Made by a program: the position numbers and the translations under genes. 64,000 nucleotides of DNA from Mycocentrospora acerina. Taxonomy: Eukaryota; Ascomycota; Dothideomycetes; Pleosporales. Within the stretch, counting starts at the first letter, position 1; the number at the start of each line of letters is the position of its first letter. Positions 34,508 to 46,104 of the stretch are shown here, in pieces. Location: positions 558,001-622,000 of the forward strand of contig JAKUHH010000072.1 of the NCBI GenBank assembly GCA_022701365.1. The letters are read 5' to 3'. Under the pieces are notes generated by a model. It was not told the DNA's origin and searched no databases. It worked only from the letters and a program-made list of their open reading frames with translations.

Positions 34508-35857
34508 ATGTTCTCCATTGCCCTTCTATTGGCGGGCACCGCCTCGGCTCTGCCAGCATTCCACTCGTCGCAGACACCACTCCAGCCTCTTGGCCATTCG
34601 CAGGGCTATCAATTCGACCCGCTTAAACATCTCCCTGGAATCTCGCCATACTTCGATGCTGTTGGCTTCGGTCTAAATCATGCAACACCCATAGACTGCA
34701 AAGTCACTTCCGCTTCGTACATTATCCGCCATGGCGCAATCTATGCCAACGACAAAGAGTATGCCGAGTACATCAAACCGTTCCTATGGAAGCTTGAGAA
34801 GAACCGTCAGGGGTGGTCTGGTCCGCTGGCGTTTATGGAGAAGTGGCAAAGCCCGATCCTCGAGGACCATCTTGAGGATCTCACACCGAGCGGCGCCGTC
34901 GAGGCAGAGAAGATGGGCAGACATTTCCTCGAGCACTACTCAGAACTTATTCCGAAAACAACCCGTATACTTGCTGACAAGAAGTCGCGCACACACGATA
35001 CAGCTCAGAATGTCATCAAGGCTTTCCCGCACCATGACTCGGTGGAGATTGTTCGCGTCACTAAGAATGAGAACGGTTCCATGGAATCTCTCATTCCTCA
35101 CAAGTCCTGTGACGCCTTTGACAAGGAGCCTGGAACAAAAGAACAGCATACGTTCATCGACATCTACGGCGCGAGCGTTTCTAAGCGGCTCGCACCTATG
35201 ATGCCCTTTGAGCTTACACCAAACGACGTTGTTGGTTTCCAGATGCTCTGTGGTTATGAAAGTGCCATTGTGGGTGACCGGTCCGAAATTTGTGCCATCT
35301 TCAGTGATGCTGAGTGGATGGCGTACGAGTATGCCTGGGATCTCAAGTATGCATACATGGTTGGACCACTGAACCCAATATCGCCTTACCTTGGATTCCC
35401 CTGGTTACAGACTCAAACTGAAATCTTCTCGCACATCAGCAAGCACAACACACCCGGCGGCAGCTGGCCCGAAGAGCAGCGCTTCTTCATGTCCTTCACG
35501 CATCGTGAAGTTCCTCCATTCGTCGCTACAGCGCTCGGCCTGTTCAACTCTTCGTCCAACTCAGCAGAGGAATTTCCCACAGATCAAATCAACTGGACAC
35601 GTGCGTGGAAAATGTCCGACCTCATCCCCTTCTTGGGCCATGTAGGCATGGAGGTGATGACCTGTGAGCGCGGTGCAATGTCTGGCGAGGGTCCTGGCGA
35701 ATTTGTCCGCTTCATTGCGAACACAGCACCTCGCCCAATTCCAGACTGCCAGAGTGGACCAGGTGCAAGTTGTCCGTTTGACCAGTTTAAGAAGCTGATC
35801 GGCAAGGGTTCAGCAGCGCACAAAGACTTCCACAAAGTGTGCGATAAGAAAAATTGA
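34508..35857 (+). CDS. Secreted histidine acid phosphatase family protein with altered catalytic motifs
   Basis: Single exon of 449 residues. I chose the start at 34508 because it opens with a clean signal peptide (MFSIALLLAGTASALPA); an in-frame ATG 14 codons upstream would bury it. The fold markers of branch-2 histidine phosphatases (phytase/acid phosphatase) are present: IIRHGAIYAND near the N-terminus and FTHREVPPFVATALGLF near the C-terminus, plus several Cys residues suited to disulfides. The canonical RHGxRxP reads RHGAIYA (second Arg and Pro lost) and the canonical HD pair reads HRE. Catalytic His and the first Arg remain. It may be a specialised fungal subfamily with changed chemistry or a pseudoenzyme. 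NxS/T sites suggest glycosylation. Confidence 0.88.
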   Translation: MFSIALLLAGTASALPAFHSSQTPLQPLGHSQGYQFDPLKHLPGISPYFDAVGFGLNHATPIDCKVTSASYIIRHGAIYANDKEYAEYIKPFLWKLEKNRQGWSGPLAFMEKWQSPILEDHLEDLTPSGAVEAEKMGRHFLEHYSELIPKTTRILADKKSRTHDTAQNVIKAFPHHDSVEIVRVTKNENGSMESLIPHKSCDAFDKEPGTKEQHTFIDIYGASVSKRLAPMMPFELTPNDVVGFQMLCGYESAIVGDRSEICAIFSDAEWMAYEYAWDLKYAYMVGPLNPISPYLGFPWLQTQTEIFSHISKHNTPGGSWPEEQRFFMSFTHREVPPFVATALGLFNSSSNSAEEFPTDQINWTRAWKMSDLIPFLGHVGMEVMTCERGAMSGEGPGEFVRFIANTAPRPIPDCQSGPGASCPFDQFKKLIGKGSAAHKDFHKVCDKKN

Positions 35858-35966
35858 TTGGGAATAATATATCATGACCATGTAAAACAAATGAAAAAAA
35901 TAAGCGTCTTGTGTGTAAATCGACCTTTCCGAAAGTGCGTCTTCTCTCCCTTCTTCTCGCTCCAAG

Positions 35967-36428
35967 CTACACCCCCATAATCATTGCAGTCTTACTCTCA
36001 ACCTCCTTCTGCACGTCCACCAAACACGCCATCGGCGACAAACGAGGCCGCAAGTCCCTGAACGGATTGTTGATCATATCGTACGGCGACTGTCCGCGTG
36101 TCCTCCAAATCTCAACTTCCTCCACCAACCACCTCACTACAGAATCGGCCCAATCGAGCGTCCACTCCGTATATCTGACCCTTGATTTCTTGTGCTCGAG
36201 CGCTCGGAACAAGTCCTTGTGTGCCGCGCCGGAAGGATTATTATCCTCCTCGAATGCAATGTGTTCGCCTGCGGTCCGTATCGCATCACCAAGAGTTTGG
36301 ATCGCAGATAGAGTTCGACACAGGGCATCAGGATATTCGGAAGCCCATTTTGCGGCGTCGATGTCATTCATGTAATTGTAGCCTGTGCTGGAAGGTGTTG
36401 TAGATCGGGACCTGGAACTGTCGGACAT
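35967..36428 (-). CDS. Uncharacterised small soluble protein
   Basis: 153 residues, single exon, converging on the phosphatase gene with a gap of 109 bases. The start at 36428 opens with MSDSSRSRSTTPSSTG; an in-frame ATG 11 codons upstream is possible. A Ser/Thr-rich N-terminus is followed by a helical, Trp- and Glu-rich body (AKWASEYPDALCRTL, WTLDWADSVVRWLVEEVEIW). No signal peptide or membrane segment. I do not recognise a family. Composition and low simple-sequence content make it a believable gene; function unknown. Confidence 0.6.
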   Translation of the reverse strand: MSDSSRSRSTTPSSTGYNYMNDIDAAKWASEYPDALCRTLSAIQTLGDAIRTAGEHIAFEEDNNPSGAAHKDLFRALEHKKSRVRYTEWTLDWADSVVRWLVEEVEIWRTRGQSPYDMINNPFRDLRPRLSPMACLVDVQKEVESKTAMIMGV

Positions 36429-37764
36429 GATGTGGGATAGTTGTGTGTGCGGGCAGCACAATGGTCGGGATGGGGAATCCGCTGTGTTGCTCCACGCAGT
36501 AGGAATAATGACAAAGTAGATTTATATATATTATTGAAGTGAGTGGTCTGTTTGCGAGAAAGATGAAGTAATATATAAGTGTGCAAGATTTCTTCTCTTT
36601 CAATATAGAGTATTTGTTTTGCGGTGTTGGATCATTACGGAACACGACGGCGAAGACAACATGTGAGGGTCACACTCCGCATGGGATTAGCATCTCGGAG
36701 CGAGATACACATCGCGACGGGTATGATAAGGGGTTTCAATACGAAAGTTTTGATCTGTGAAGAGCCCTGGCGAGGGGAAAAAAATTCCAGCCCTGATATT
36801 TGCCAAGATGCGCAAAAGTTACTCTGCTCCCAAGGATTTGACACAACCTCCATCTCAATCTGCACCAAACAAAAAAACCGGTACGGAACACCACCATTTA
36901 TATTTCAATCATTGTGTTGCCACTGGACTTTTTGATTCCGCGTCATCCATCTTCACGAAGCTGTGAGTAATCATAAAATGACACGTGAGACCGCGTCACG
37001 CATTGACGCGCCGATCAACGGGACAAAAAAAGACTACCAATTTCCAACACTTTTGGGCAGTGGAATGAGATTGGTCGGCTGTCCTTCCGGGAACGACAAA
37101 TGGTTGAGAATATCGAGAGGGTTGCTCCTTTTGCCAAAGGAAAGGAAGGGTGCGCGGCTTTTGGGAAGTGCGTGTATACGAGAATCGCCTTGTGGTCGTT
37201 TTCGGCGGGTCCCATGTCATCTGTACGACATGTGTTTTCGGGGGATTGTACTCATTTGTTGATGCTTTTTGCAGTCGTGTTGGGAGGGCAGGTGAAGGTG
37301 CTCATTGTTTTGATATCGAACAGCCCGTGTCGACCAAAATTTTCGACCTTGTACAAGTCGTATTCCGAAGATGTCTGAGTATGGGATGGGTATGCGTCGA
37401 GATGCTCTCCTAAAAAATTTATGTGTAATGCATGTTTGATGTGATTTGCTAGCTGTGACATCAATTGACTTCTAATGGCTTCTCTCGCCACTTCATATCA
37501 GCAATTTCGTGTGTGCTGTATCTTCTCGCCTGTTTCTTTTGTTGTTATTTTTTTTTTGACTCTTTGCAGCTAAATTTCCATTGCAAAATCGCTCGTTCAC
37601 CGCTGATTGCGCTCGAGGTGAAGGTAGGTCGCCTTTTCATCGCTAGTCGTTGTTATTGAGAAACAGTGACATTTCAAACCCTACCCGTGTCCTCTTGATA
37701 CCTTTCGTCACAACCAGCTCCAACTTATTACGCTCTTTTCTGGTGCTTCCAATACCATTATAGT
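36429..37764. other. Divergent intergenic region, no gene seen
   Basis: 1.3 kb between two divergent uncharacterised genes. It contains a TATATATAT run near 36522-36532 that could serve the leftward gene. Frames up to about 100 codons overlap on both strands and show no family features. Confidence 0.4.
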
Positions 37765-38717
37765 ATGGCTTTGGTGCATTACGACACAAAGGCGTATTTT
37801 CGCATGCACGAGACAGCTTGTGATAGCCTCTCAGATGGCCGCGATATCCCTCGTAGTAACCACGATTCGGCCCTGTCTGGTCGCTTGCAAGATCTTCTCC
37901 AGGTCGCTCGCAAGGCGAACGAGACTGACCGAAGTCGTATACCCCTCGACGACTTTCTAGCTCACCAACAACAACAAGAGAGAAACAAGGGAGTAAACAA
38001 GGAACAGGGCAACCAGATAAAGGTAAACATATGCGAGCGTTAGCAGGGGCTGTTTAGTACAACACTGATCGTCTAGCTTTCTGTGCGCGATTTGATCTGC
38101 GACACGCTCTGCAACGCCATCAACAGGCTCGACATCTCCCGTGATCAAGGTACGGAGTAACATGAATAGAAAATCTGCTGTGCCGTATGTTGATAACAGT
38201 GGAAGACACGCAGACGAGCGAGCGACCTGAGGTGTCCCTACAAACAAACTCTCAAGCAACGCAAACCGAATTTTTATTCGCACCGCTTAAAGAAATGCTT
38301 GAGAAAGCAAGAAATGAGACATATCGACGTGGACTAGTTGATGGGAACGAAGGACTGAATGGAGGAGAGATGAAGTTTGGGACAATGGGCTGCACCGAAG
38401 GCGTCGATGCTGCAAGGCCGCAACACCAAACCCAGGAGGTCGAAGATGCCGGCAATAGCGAGCTGCAGTGCAGCAAGGGAGTGGAGGAGCAAGCGATTAT
38501 AGTGAAGAGCCCAATAAAGGAGGTGTCGAAGCTACAGGAGGAGATTGAGGAAAAGGCTACCCAAAGACTGCCTGTCAACAACAGGCCAATGGCCAGAAGA
38601 ACAAAGGCCATCAACGGTATCAAACGAGAGAAACCTCTTATGAATATAGATCCAGCCAAGGATCCTTTCTGTTCCCTGTTGGCAGTAGCGAAGGCGAAAC
38701 GTAACGCTGGAAAGTGA
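37765..38717 (+). CDS. Uncharacterised protein, charged and partly coiled coil
   Basis: Three exons (37765-38022, 38077-38149 and 38200-38717) give 282 residues in one frame. The introns of 54 and 50 nt have good GTAAAC/TAG and GTACGG/CAG borders. Exon 2 encodes LSVRDLICDTLCNAINRLDISRDQ, a likely amphipathic helix. The N-terminal part ends in a Gln/Lys-rich stretch (AHQQQQERNKG). The C-terminal part is Glu/Lys-rich with a basic patch (RPMARRTKAINGIKREK) that could be a nuclear signal. No family recognised. The coherent splicing of three frames supports a real gene. Confidence 0.6.
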
Positions 38718-38956
38718 GAAGACACAACAATTGTGCATGGGTAGAAACAATATGGCATATAGTTGAAATGAGAAGTGCTCATTTTATCCTCTTTCACTTT
38801 ATTCTTTGATAATTTCCAAAGTCTGTGGCGTAGTCTGTCCATCTCGCTTCAATTCTGGCCGAGATTCGCAATCGGGTTACGAGGAAAACATAATCGTAAT
38901 ACGTCGAAATTAACGGGCTGGATTTTGCTACAACAGGGCAAACCCGTGTCTAGGGA

Positions 38957-41031
38957 TCAACTCGGGACGCCCTCATATTCCCAATTCCCAACCATTCTTC
39001 TACGCTTACCCCTCTTGTCTTCCCTTCGATTCGCCGCACACTTGGTAAAAAATGTCAGTGCTGCCAGGACGAAGATGATGACCGCCGCAACCGTCGGAAC
39101 GACTACGATTCTCGTTCGGTTCGTGTCAATAGACTGTGTATAGGGACATGTACCGTTGAGGCCGATGACCCAACAATCCGGTACATCGAGACTATTTACA
39201 TCAACGTAGACTGGCTCATCCGCCTTTTCAGATCGACGTCGCATGGCGGCAAGGAGATGTGCATTTTCAAGCGCAGAATGTGGCACGTCAAATATCAGTG
39301 GCGAGGGACAGACAAATTCTGCACCAGCATAGCTGGTCGTAGCGGAAGAAAGCTCCCAGTAGAATGGCCGCAGTGGATCATGGCACGCTACCTGCAACGG
39401 GTAGCCGCAGTCAGCTGCACGCCATCGCCCAGAGAGTGAATTCGTTGACATGACTGCACACCGATTTGCCGTGGAGCCAGATTTCCGAGATGTGGCGTTC
39501 TGAGGTTCCCCTGGGGCCCAAGCCCATTGCGTGGAATGTAAAAAGGCCGCATATGGCAAAGGGTTCTTGTCGGCCGTTGTGTTGGCGAGGGTTTGGTTGA
39601 GAAGGGCAGTGATGCCGCAAGATGTGAGGTTGGTAATAGAGGCAATTGGTGCTAGGATATCGACATCTGCCCTTATGTTGAGGGGCGGTGCAGTAGAGAT
39701 GGCCCAGGACGAGTTTGTTTCCGGGGTCACTACTTCCGCTGAAGCCGCGAAGAAACAACCAGATGCTAGCTGACTTGTTGTTCCAAAGGAAGTGTCTCGA
39801 TTGATAGAGATTGTTGATGGTGGAAATATGAAGTTCAAGTCAGTTCCAATGTTATATAGTGCCATCTGAGGATCGATTGTGCCGTAGCTAACAACAAGCC
39901 TGTATAGCTCTTGAAACTCCATGAATGCTTCAGTCGGCCATCCGCTTGACGTAAAAAGGTTGCGATTGGCGGCCCTTGAGAAACTATAGTACCCTATACT
40001 GGGGCGGTTGTCCCATTCCACGTCAAACCAGGAATTATTGAGATTCGCACGTTCGACCTGAAGGAGAGCTGGAGTATATGTCAGGGTAGATAGGTTTCCT
40101 TTCATGACATCACTAAGCAGATTGCCGGATGTTGGGAGTTGGGGCTGTGACAATTGAGGCGCCGGAGCACTTGGATCCAACCAAGAAGATGCAGCGTGAA
40201 CATTAAGGTTTAACATGGTAATAGCAGCTCCCGTAGTTGTGGATGTGGCATCCAAAAAGTCTTCAAGCAGTCCAGTAAGGAGACCCAATGTCGTCATTCT
40301 GGTACAATTGTAACTCCCAATCTGCACCAGAGGGGGGCCTCCAATAACAGGAAACTCGATCACAGTTGGCCTAGCTGATGTAGCTGTAGTACTTGTGGGG
40401 GACACCAGATTGGAAGACATTGTTAATATGGTTGATGATGACCCTAAGGATGTCCCAGTTGACAATGCCCCCACAGATGAAGCGACTGATGATGCGCTTG
40501 ACCTGTCTTGACGCCGTTCGAACCCCAGTGCCTCTTTAAGAGGGACGGCTGTAGACATCGGGGTGCTCGCATCGGTAGTACTCGTTGATGCAGTAAGTGT
40601 GGGACCAGATGCTACGGGCGTCGTCTCGCTACCCGATGCAGGTATTTCAACCGGACACAGGCTCCATACCGTTTGAAGCGGATCCCAGTACACGTCTACA
40701 GTAAATCTCCTAAAGCCGACGGCAAGAAGATTCGAAAAACATTTCTGGATCGCATTGCGTTCGTATCGGTTGTTTTGGAAGCATGCTGCACTCAAAGATA
40801 CAGTCGGTGTGGTGTGAAAGTCGATAGGGATGTTGAGTCCTACATCTCGTTGTGTCTGTAAATCGATTAGTCTAACCCGCAAACAAGGTTCCCACACGCG
40901 CCCATCCCCTGACATTGCAGAAAGAGCACGCCACACCATCTACTTACCCGAAAGGCCTCACTCCATGGTTCCACCCAACGTGTATCGATTGCGCTCTGAT
41001 CCGGATTGTATAATGAACCACCAGAAGACAT
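38957..41031 (-). CDS. MTC6: MTC6-like membrane protein (maintenance of telomere capping 6 family)
   Basis: Exons 41031-40948 and 40855-38957 give 660 residues. The first exon encodes MSSGGSLYNPDQSAIDTRW and its splice joins EPWSEAFR to TQRDVGLNIPIDF, the conserved family opening. Next come SLSAACFQNNRYERNAIQKCFSNLLAVGFRRFTVDVYWD, a PLC-like N-terminal region as in the family, then a long Ser/Thr-rich linker (about 110-190), a C-type-lectin-like section near 450-560, and one transmembrane helix near 610-632 (VVVPTVAAVIIFVLAALTFF) followed by a basic cytosolic tail. Yeast Mtc6 was named for a genetic link to telomere capping; the biochemical role is not established. It converges on the 282-residue gene. 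Confidence 0.9.
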
Positions 41032-42918
41032 TCCCGACTCTAAACATCAAGAACGCGACGCGCGTTGCGTGGTCCAGCACAACACAGCCGAGTCACAATA
41101 CGTATCTACAGGAATTCAGATGGATAAAGAGCTCATGTGCGGTCTGCCTATATGATGATGTTGATAATAACAACGATGGTGATGGATTGGTTGAGGGGTT
41201 CTCCACAGATCCCACACGCCCCTACTTTTTCCAGAATGGTGCATCACGTGAAGAGCTAAAGCGGATAGTCTAAACGCATCGCTCGTATTCACATCGCATT
41301 GTTAATGGAAGAAATAGAAACACATGTTGAGCTTACTGTGTATGCAGCCTGAGCATCTCATGCTTAATGTTCAGGCATCTACTGAGTTTTCAGCTCGATC
41401 TCGATCTCCAATCATCAGCTAGTGGACTTAATAGTAAGCTTCTCCTCGCCTTGGTACATCGCGCCGACAAGTTAAACACGCAGATATGTTATTATTATAG
41501 CGTCGTTTCCACTTTCCCTTTCTGACTGAGCAGAGAGAAACAGACTACAAGAATAGAGAAAAAACAGTCGCCAATGCAGTATATTACAGTACAAAAGGGG
41601 CAATATTATGGCCCAAAGGCATGGCCAAGATGCACTCGCTGCACAACATTCTGAATCCAAAGCTTATTGATTGCATTATTCCACAAGAGCAATCCCGTCT
41701 ACTGAAACGCCGCAGACATAAGGTTCAGCTACACGACATGCACATGATCTGCCAAGACCGTCTGCTCAAAGCGCGCAACACGCACCCATTCGACAGAAAC
41801 ACACATGTGCATACACAGCAACAACAACAACAGCAGCAGCAACCACAAGCAAGCATTCAACCCTTGCAACCGCAAATCTGCAACCAATCTATATTCTTTC
41901 TCACGCCCACTCAGCATTCTGCTTACGTACCAGCTATGCAAAGCAGACCACCACGTTCCAACCATCCACTGCAAAGTAAGCAAGCAAGCAAGCATCGCCC
42001 ATCGCCCATCGCCTTGGCATCTCCCTCCCCTCCCCTCCGCCCCAAACAAGGACCCTTGTTTCACACCCATCAGCTCGTCCATAGCCCACCCCCCGCTTCA
42101 TTTCTCCTCTCTTCTCACGACGCCCCCTTGTATAATCCCTCATCTCCCTCGCATGACACAACAAGCCATGCCATGTCAATTTAAAATAAAAAAAAATAGC
42201 ACGCAATATGCCACGTAGGTATCTCGCCATATTGCCAATAATCCACAAACACGTCCGTCCGTCTGTCCGCCCGCCAAGACACAGCGGTGGTGGCTGGCTC
42301 AGGAACCGAGAAGAAAATGGGCGCGCCGATCGCGTGGGGAATTAAAATGGGGCTGAAGGAAGGAGGGAAGCCGGTCCCGCTAGTCTGATTAGGTAGGGGG
42401 GCTTACGACGCGTTTTGACGTCATTGTTGGGACGTCGGAAGTGGACGGAATTTTTTATGCTTTAGGGGAATGTTTTGGAGTTGTGGGAAAGGGTGAATGT
42501 GTATGAAGTTGTTGGGAGAGGGATTGTGGCTGGTGGCTGCATGGGGGGGGTAATGATGTGAGGTAGGGATGTAATCACGACGTAAATATGATCAGTGATT
42601 TGCTGAAAAGTGAGTACAGGGCTGGAGGTTGTTGTATACATCACGGAAATGGAGGCTGTAGAGAGAGATGATTGAAAGTTTCCATGATATATCATTGAGA
42701 CTACTGGTACTACGTATTACAATGGTCTGGAAGTGACCGTAGACAAATCCCCAACACCATTGAATGCACTGATTTCATTTCCTAAACTATGTCTCATTGA
42801 AACGAAGTGAACTCGGCTCGTGGCCGACGGTGGTATATATAGAAGCAAACGGCGTTGGAAAGTTCAGATGTTCCATTATTTTAAGGTGGTGAGGCGAATC
42901 CATCGAGATGCAGGACAT
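41032..42918. other. Intergenic 1.9 kb with simple repeats, no supported gene
   Basis: Contains the MTC6 promoter at its left end. A 187-codon frame at 41621-42184 (+) has a polyglutamine run from a CAA/CAG microsatellite (about 41817-41842). Its Pro/His/Gln-rich composition looks like translated simple sequence, so I do not call it a gene. A CAAGCAAGCAAG run is near 41978-41990 and a G-rich tract at 42540-42550. Confidence 0.45.
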
Positions 42919-43407
42919 CTACAAAAGACCGGCGACAGCGAGAAGACCACCAGCAACGACACCCATAGCGGGGACACCCTCGTAAGCGGCAGCGCCAGAG
43001 GAAGCGGCGGCAGCGGCAGAGGAGGCAGCAGAAGCAGCGCTCGAGGTCCTGGAGGCGACGACGGAGGAGAGGGAGTTGGCAATGGAGCTCAACTGAGAAG
43101 CACGCGAGCTGGTGGCGCCAGAGGCCTCACTGGCGAGGCTACTGCGGACAGATGAAGCACCGCTCTGGAGGGAGGAGAGAACGGAGCTGAGGCCGGAACC
43201 AGCATTGCCAGTGGCGGAAGCGATGGCAGAGTCGGCAGCGGAGGTGAGGGAGGCAATGACAGAGGAGGCGTCGCCAGCACCGTTGCTGAGAAGGGAAGAT
43301 GCTCCACTACGGATAGAGGAGGCGTCGCTGCGGAGCGAGGAGATGATATCAAGCTGAGCGCTGGCAAGGCCGGCAACGGCGACAGTGGCGAAGATGGAGA
43401 AACGCAT
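42919..43407 (-). CDS. Small Ser/Ala-rich secreted protein, probably GPI-anchored
   Basis: 162 residues, single exon. The start at 43407 gives a clean signal peptide (MRFSIFATVAVAGLASA); the frame continues 33 codons upstream without it. The mature region is almost entirely Ser, Ala and Gly with scattered Arg/Asp, in loose repeats of SSLxS and ASSVxSSL type, and has no Cys. The C-terminus (SSGAAAYEG then GVVAGGLLAVAGLL) matches a GPI-attachment signal with small omega-site residues and a hydrophobic tail. Likely a wall or surface protein, heavily O-mannosylated by inference. No specific family recognised. Simple composition also creates open frames on the other strand, which are shadows. Confidence 0.78.
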   Translation of the reverse strand: MRFSIFATVAVAGLASAQLDIISSLRSDASSIRSGASSLLSNGAGDASSVIASLTSAADSAIASATGNAGSGLSSVLSSLQSGASSVRSSLASEASGATSSRASQLSSIANSLSSVVASRTSSAASAASSAAAAASSGAAAYEGVPAMGVVAGGLLAVAGLL

Positions 43408-46104
43408 GTTGGTGGTTTGTTGGTTTGGGGGAGTTTGTTTTGAAAGGTGAGTGAATGTAGTAGCGATTGAGATTGATGGAAGTGAGAATGGAGTAACGAG
43501 CTGCAAGTGAAGGGCCTTTCTTATAGATGAAGCACAAAGTCGGCATCCAAGCTTTTAGTGGAGCGTCGCCGTGGCCACAGCCCTGTGCAACAAACAGAAG
43601 TCCCCTGCTTACGCATTAGCCAGCCTGCTTGCACCGCCTTTCACCTCCATAAACGGATACGTAAACGGATACCGCCTGGCTGATACCGCCACATTTCTTG
43701 GAAGAAAAAATCACTGCACCAGGCCTATTGAGGTAGTTTGTTGCCTTGCAAATCAAGTGTGATTGGCAGTCTCTTGCTTTCTCCACGAAGCTTTTAGTGA
43801 AGCTCCGCTCAAAACCTTGGTCCGGGGGATCATTTCATAGATCCTTGTCCTGTCTCAGTGACTATGACGATGGTTACAGCCCACTCGGGAGTTTGACCGT
43901 TGTGCACCGTTCAACTATGGTTGACGCGCGTCTTACGGCAAAGCCGTCCGTAGAGCGAGCCACGCCATAGTGTTTGCTTTTGCTTCAAAGCCCCAAAAGC
44001 TTGCGTGAGACGGTATACCCTTTTTTTTAAGCATTAAAAACCAGCCCTGGCAGTGCCTCAACCACGCTTACATTGAGGCTGCGCCCGGCCACATGTGCTA
44101 TTTCGAGCTCTCCAGCCATCAGGCGATCGATGCATTCCTGAAACGGTCAGCGTTTTTTGCGCAAGGCACGGCTGAAGATCCACCGCAGCGTGCAATTACG
44201 AGCCACAGTCGCGTAAGAGCAACGTGCCTGTAGGACGATCCTGAACAGAGTGATGTGATGGAGATGAGGTCATATCTCACGTTTGTCTCGCGTCGTCTCA
44301 CATTAAGCACGCAGGATCCCGCTCGACGACGCATGGGTTGGGCCAGGGAAAATAGTGCCGAGGAGATTAAAACATCGACGATAAGATCACGCAAACATGG
44401 CAATTCAACGTTCGAGGCAATGGCGGTGTCCAGAGCCCCATCGGATTCGTGGAAGAAGATGGCAGGCGCGGCTCTGCGTTGGGCGCACAGACTTAGGCTG
44501 GACCACAGCGGCTGTCAAACCTGGAGCCGGTTTGCCGGACTCGACCTCATCTTTACATCACGTAGGAGCGTATGACGTTGGCTGTCTTGGATGATCTTCT
44601 GGGCGGTGGTGAGTAGTTTGCGTCTCTGATCATATTTCCTCTTCCTTCTGTTTGTTTCGACGACTCAGCTTCTCTCACTCGTACGGTGGTCATGTCGACA
44701 CAACACGTTGGCCTCAAAGGCTTGCCATGATGGTATTGTTCCGAGTTCTTGTTTGCAGCAAAACCACGACTCGATATGCGATTGTTCAATAGCGCAATGA
44801 ATCATGCTGTACACGCATCTCTGTCAGAATCCTGGAACAGCGCAAAAGCAATGGCAGCATTTTGGTGACGATCGCAATGCGTATTGACTGGACTTCACGG
44901 ACGAAAAATGCGCTCGTCACTTTGTCACCACGACATTAACGCGCATGTGAGCATTGTGATAATAGTCCACCGGTATCATGGCTCTAGCAAGATCAGCTGC
45001 TCCTACCGCACATTCCCAGTCCTGAAGTTCCGTGCTTCAGTCAAGGAGACCGCTCTTGAAGCCCACTGCGACGCCTCACCCCCGTCGTCTCTACGTCGAA
45101 ATAGAGAGCCAAGCACCCATGTTCTTGCTCTTCTCCATTTAGTCTCGCTCGATGTGCTATTTGCATACTCTGCTGTTTCTAGTGTCGACCCATAGTCTAA
45201 TACACGGCTGAAGCCAGAAAGCAGAGCTGCTGTACAGGTAAAGAGACATGTGCATGTAGGTACTATACGAAACTGAACATGGTCAAGCCACAGTCCTCTT
45301 CTCGATATGTAGATTGCTATGTGAAAACATCTCAATGGCCCTCGCTGTCTCAACCCAGGTCGATTCAACTGCAGAGACAACCTGGAAGTGTCAATTGAAG
45401 GGTTTTATCATTATATGGCTACTATTCAATTTGGTGGTTTGTTCAGACGAGAGAGAGCAGGGGCGTGTTGGCGCGACGGTAAACAACACCATGATGAACG
45501 TCACGAGTTCAGCCAATGTCTCAATCAGATGGACACATGGTGGGTCAATTTCAGTCTACCAAGTGTTTGGTGGTCGGCTAAGAGTAGGTAGATGTAGCAA
45601 TTGATGTTGGGTGGGTGGTGGGGTTGCGGGCAGGATATGTGCAGAACGGGACTGTGAGGATTCAACATCTCTTTCTTCGAGAGACACAGGGACCATGTGT
45701 CTCGACGGAAGACTCGTCGTGGGTGGAGGTTGGAGGCTGGCGATGCATGTGACAGAAGGCTTGGCACACGACCTGGAGGCAGCTGCGATGCGCTCGGCAG
45801 GTGCTGTGTGCTGCGTGCTACATGCTGCGTGCTGCGTGCTGCAGTGCAAGACGGCCATGCTGATGCTGGTGGGCACAATCGATCACGTCGCTGAAGGCGT
45901 TGCCAGCGTCCCACGGCCAGGCAGGCCAGGACTGCCAGGACTGCCAGGACTAGGGCAAACTCGGGCTGGGCTTGGCGGACGTCGGGTCGGAAGGTGGGTG
46001 GAGCTGTGTTTTTCGAGGTTTGCGCACCACACCTCCGGCCTCTACTGCCCCCTCTGCATCAGCCATTGAGTCGCAGGACCCTCCGACCCTCACACTCTGA
46101 CACG
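43408..46104. other. Gene-poor 2.7 kb between divergent genes
   Basis: No convincing gene. The motif AAGCTTTTAGTG occurs twice (near 43549 and 43790), and a tandem AAACGGATAC-type repeat lies near 43651-43672. Short GCTGCGT-type repeats occur at 45800-45843 and a triplicated 9-mer at 45925-45951 just ahead of IDH1. Frames up to about 150 codons overlap on both strands without domain character. Confidence 0.45.
45925..45951. repeat. Three perfect tandem copies of a 9-mer upstream of IDH1
   Basis: GCCAGGACT is repeated three times in a row, about 155 bases before the IDH1 start codon, within its promoter or leader. Confidence 0.85.

Noticed and set aside
41621..42184. 187-codon frame with a polyglutamine run
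   Set aside because: Composition is driven by CAA/CAG and other simple repeats, without domain or splice support.
43540..43810. Possible small inverted or terminal-repeat element suggested by the repeated AAGCTTTTAGTG
   Set aside because: The two copies are direct, differ right after 12 bases, and no target-site duplication or inverted termini were found.
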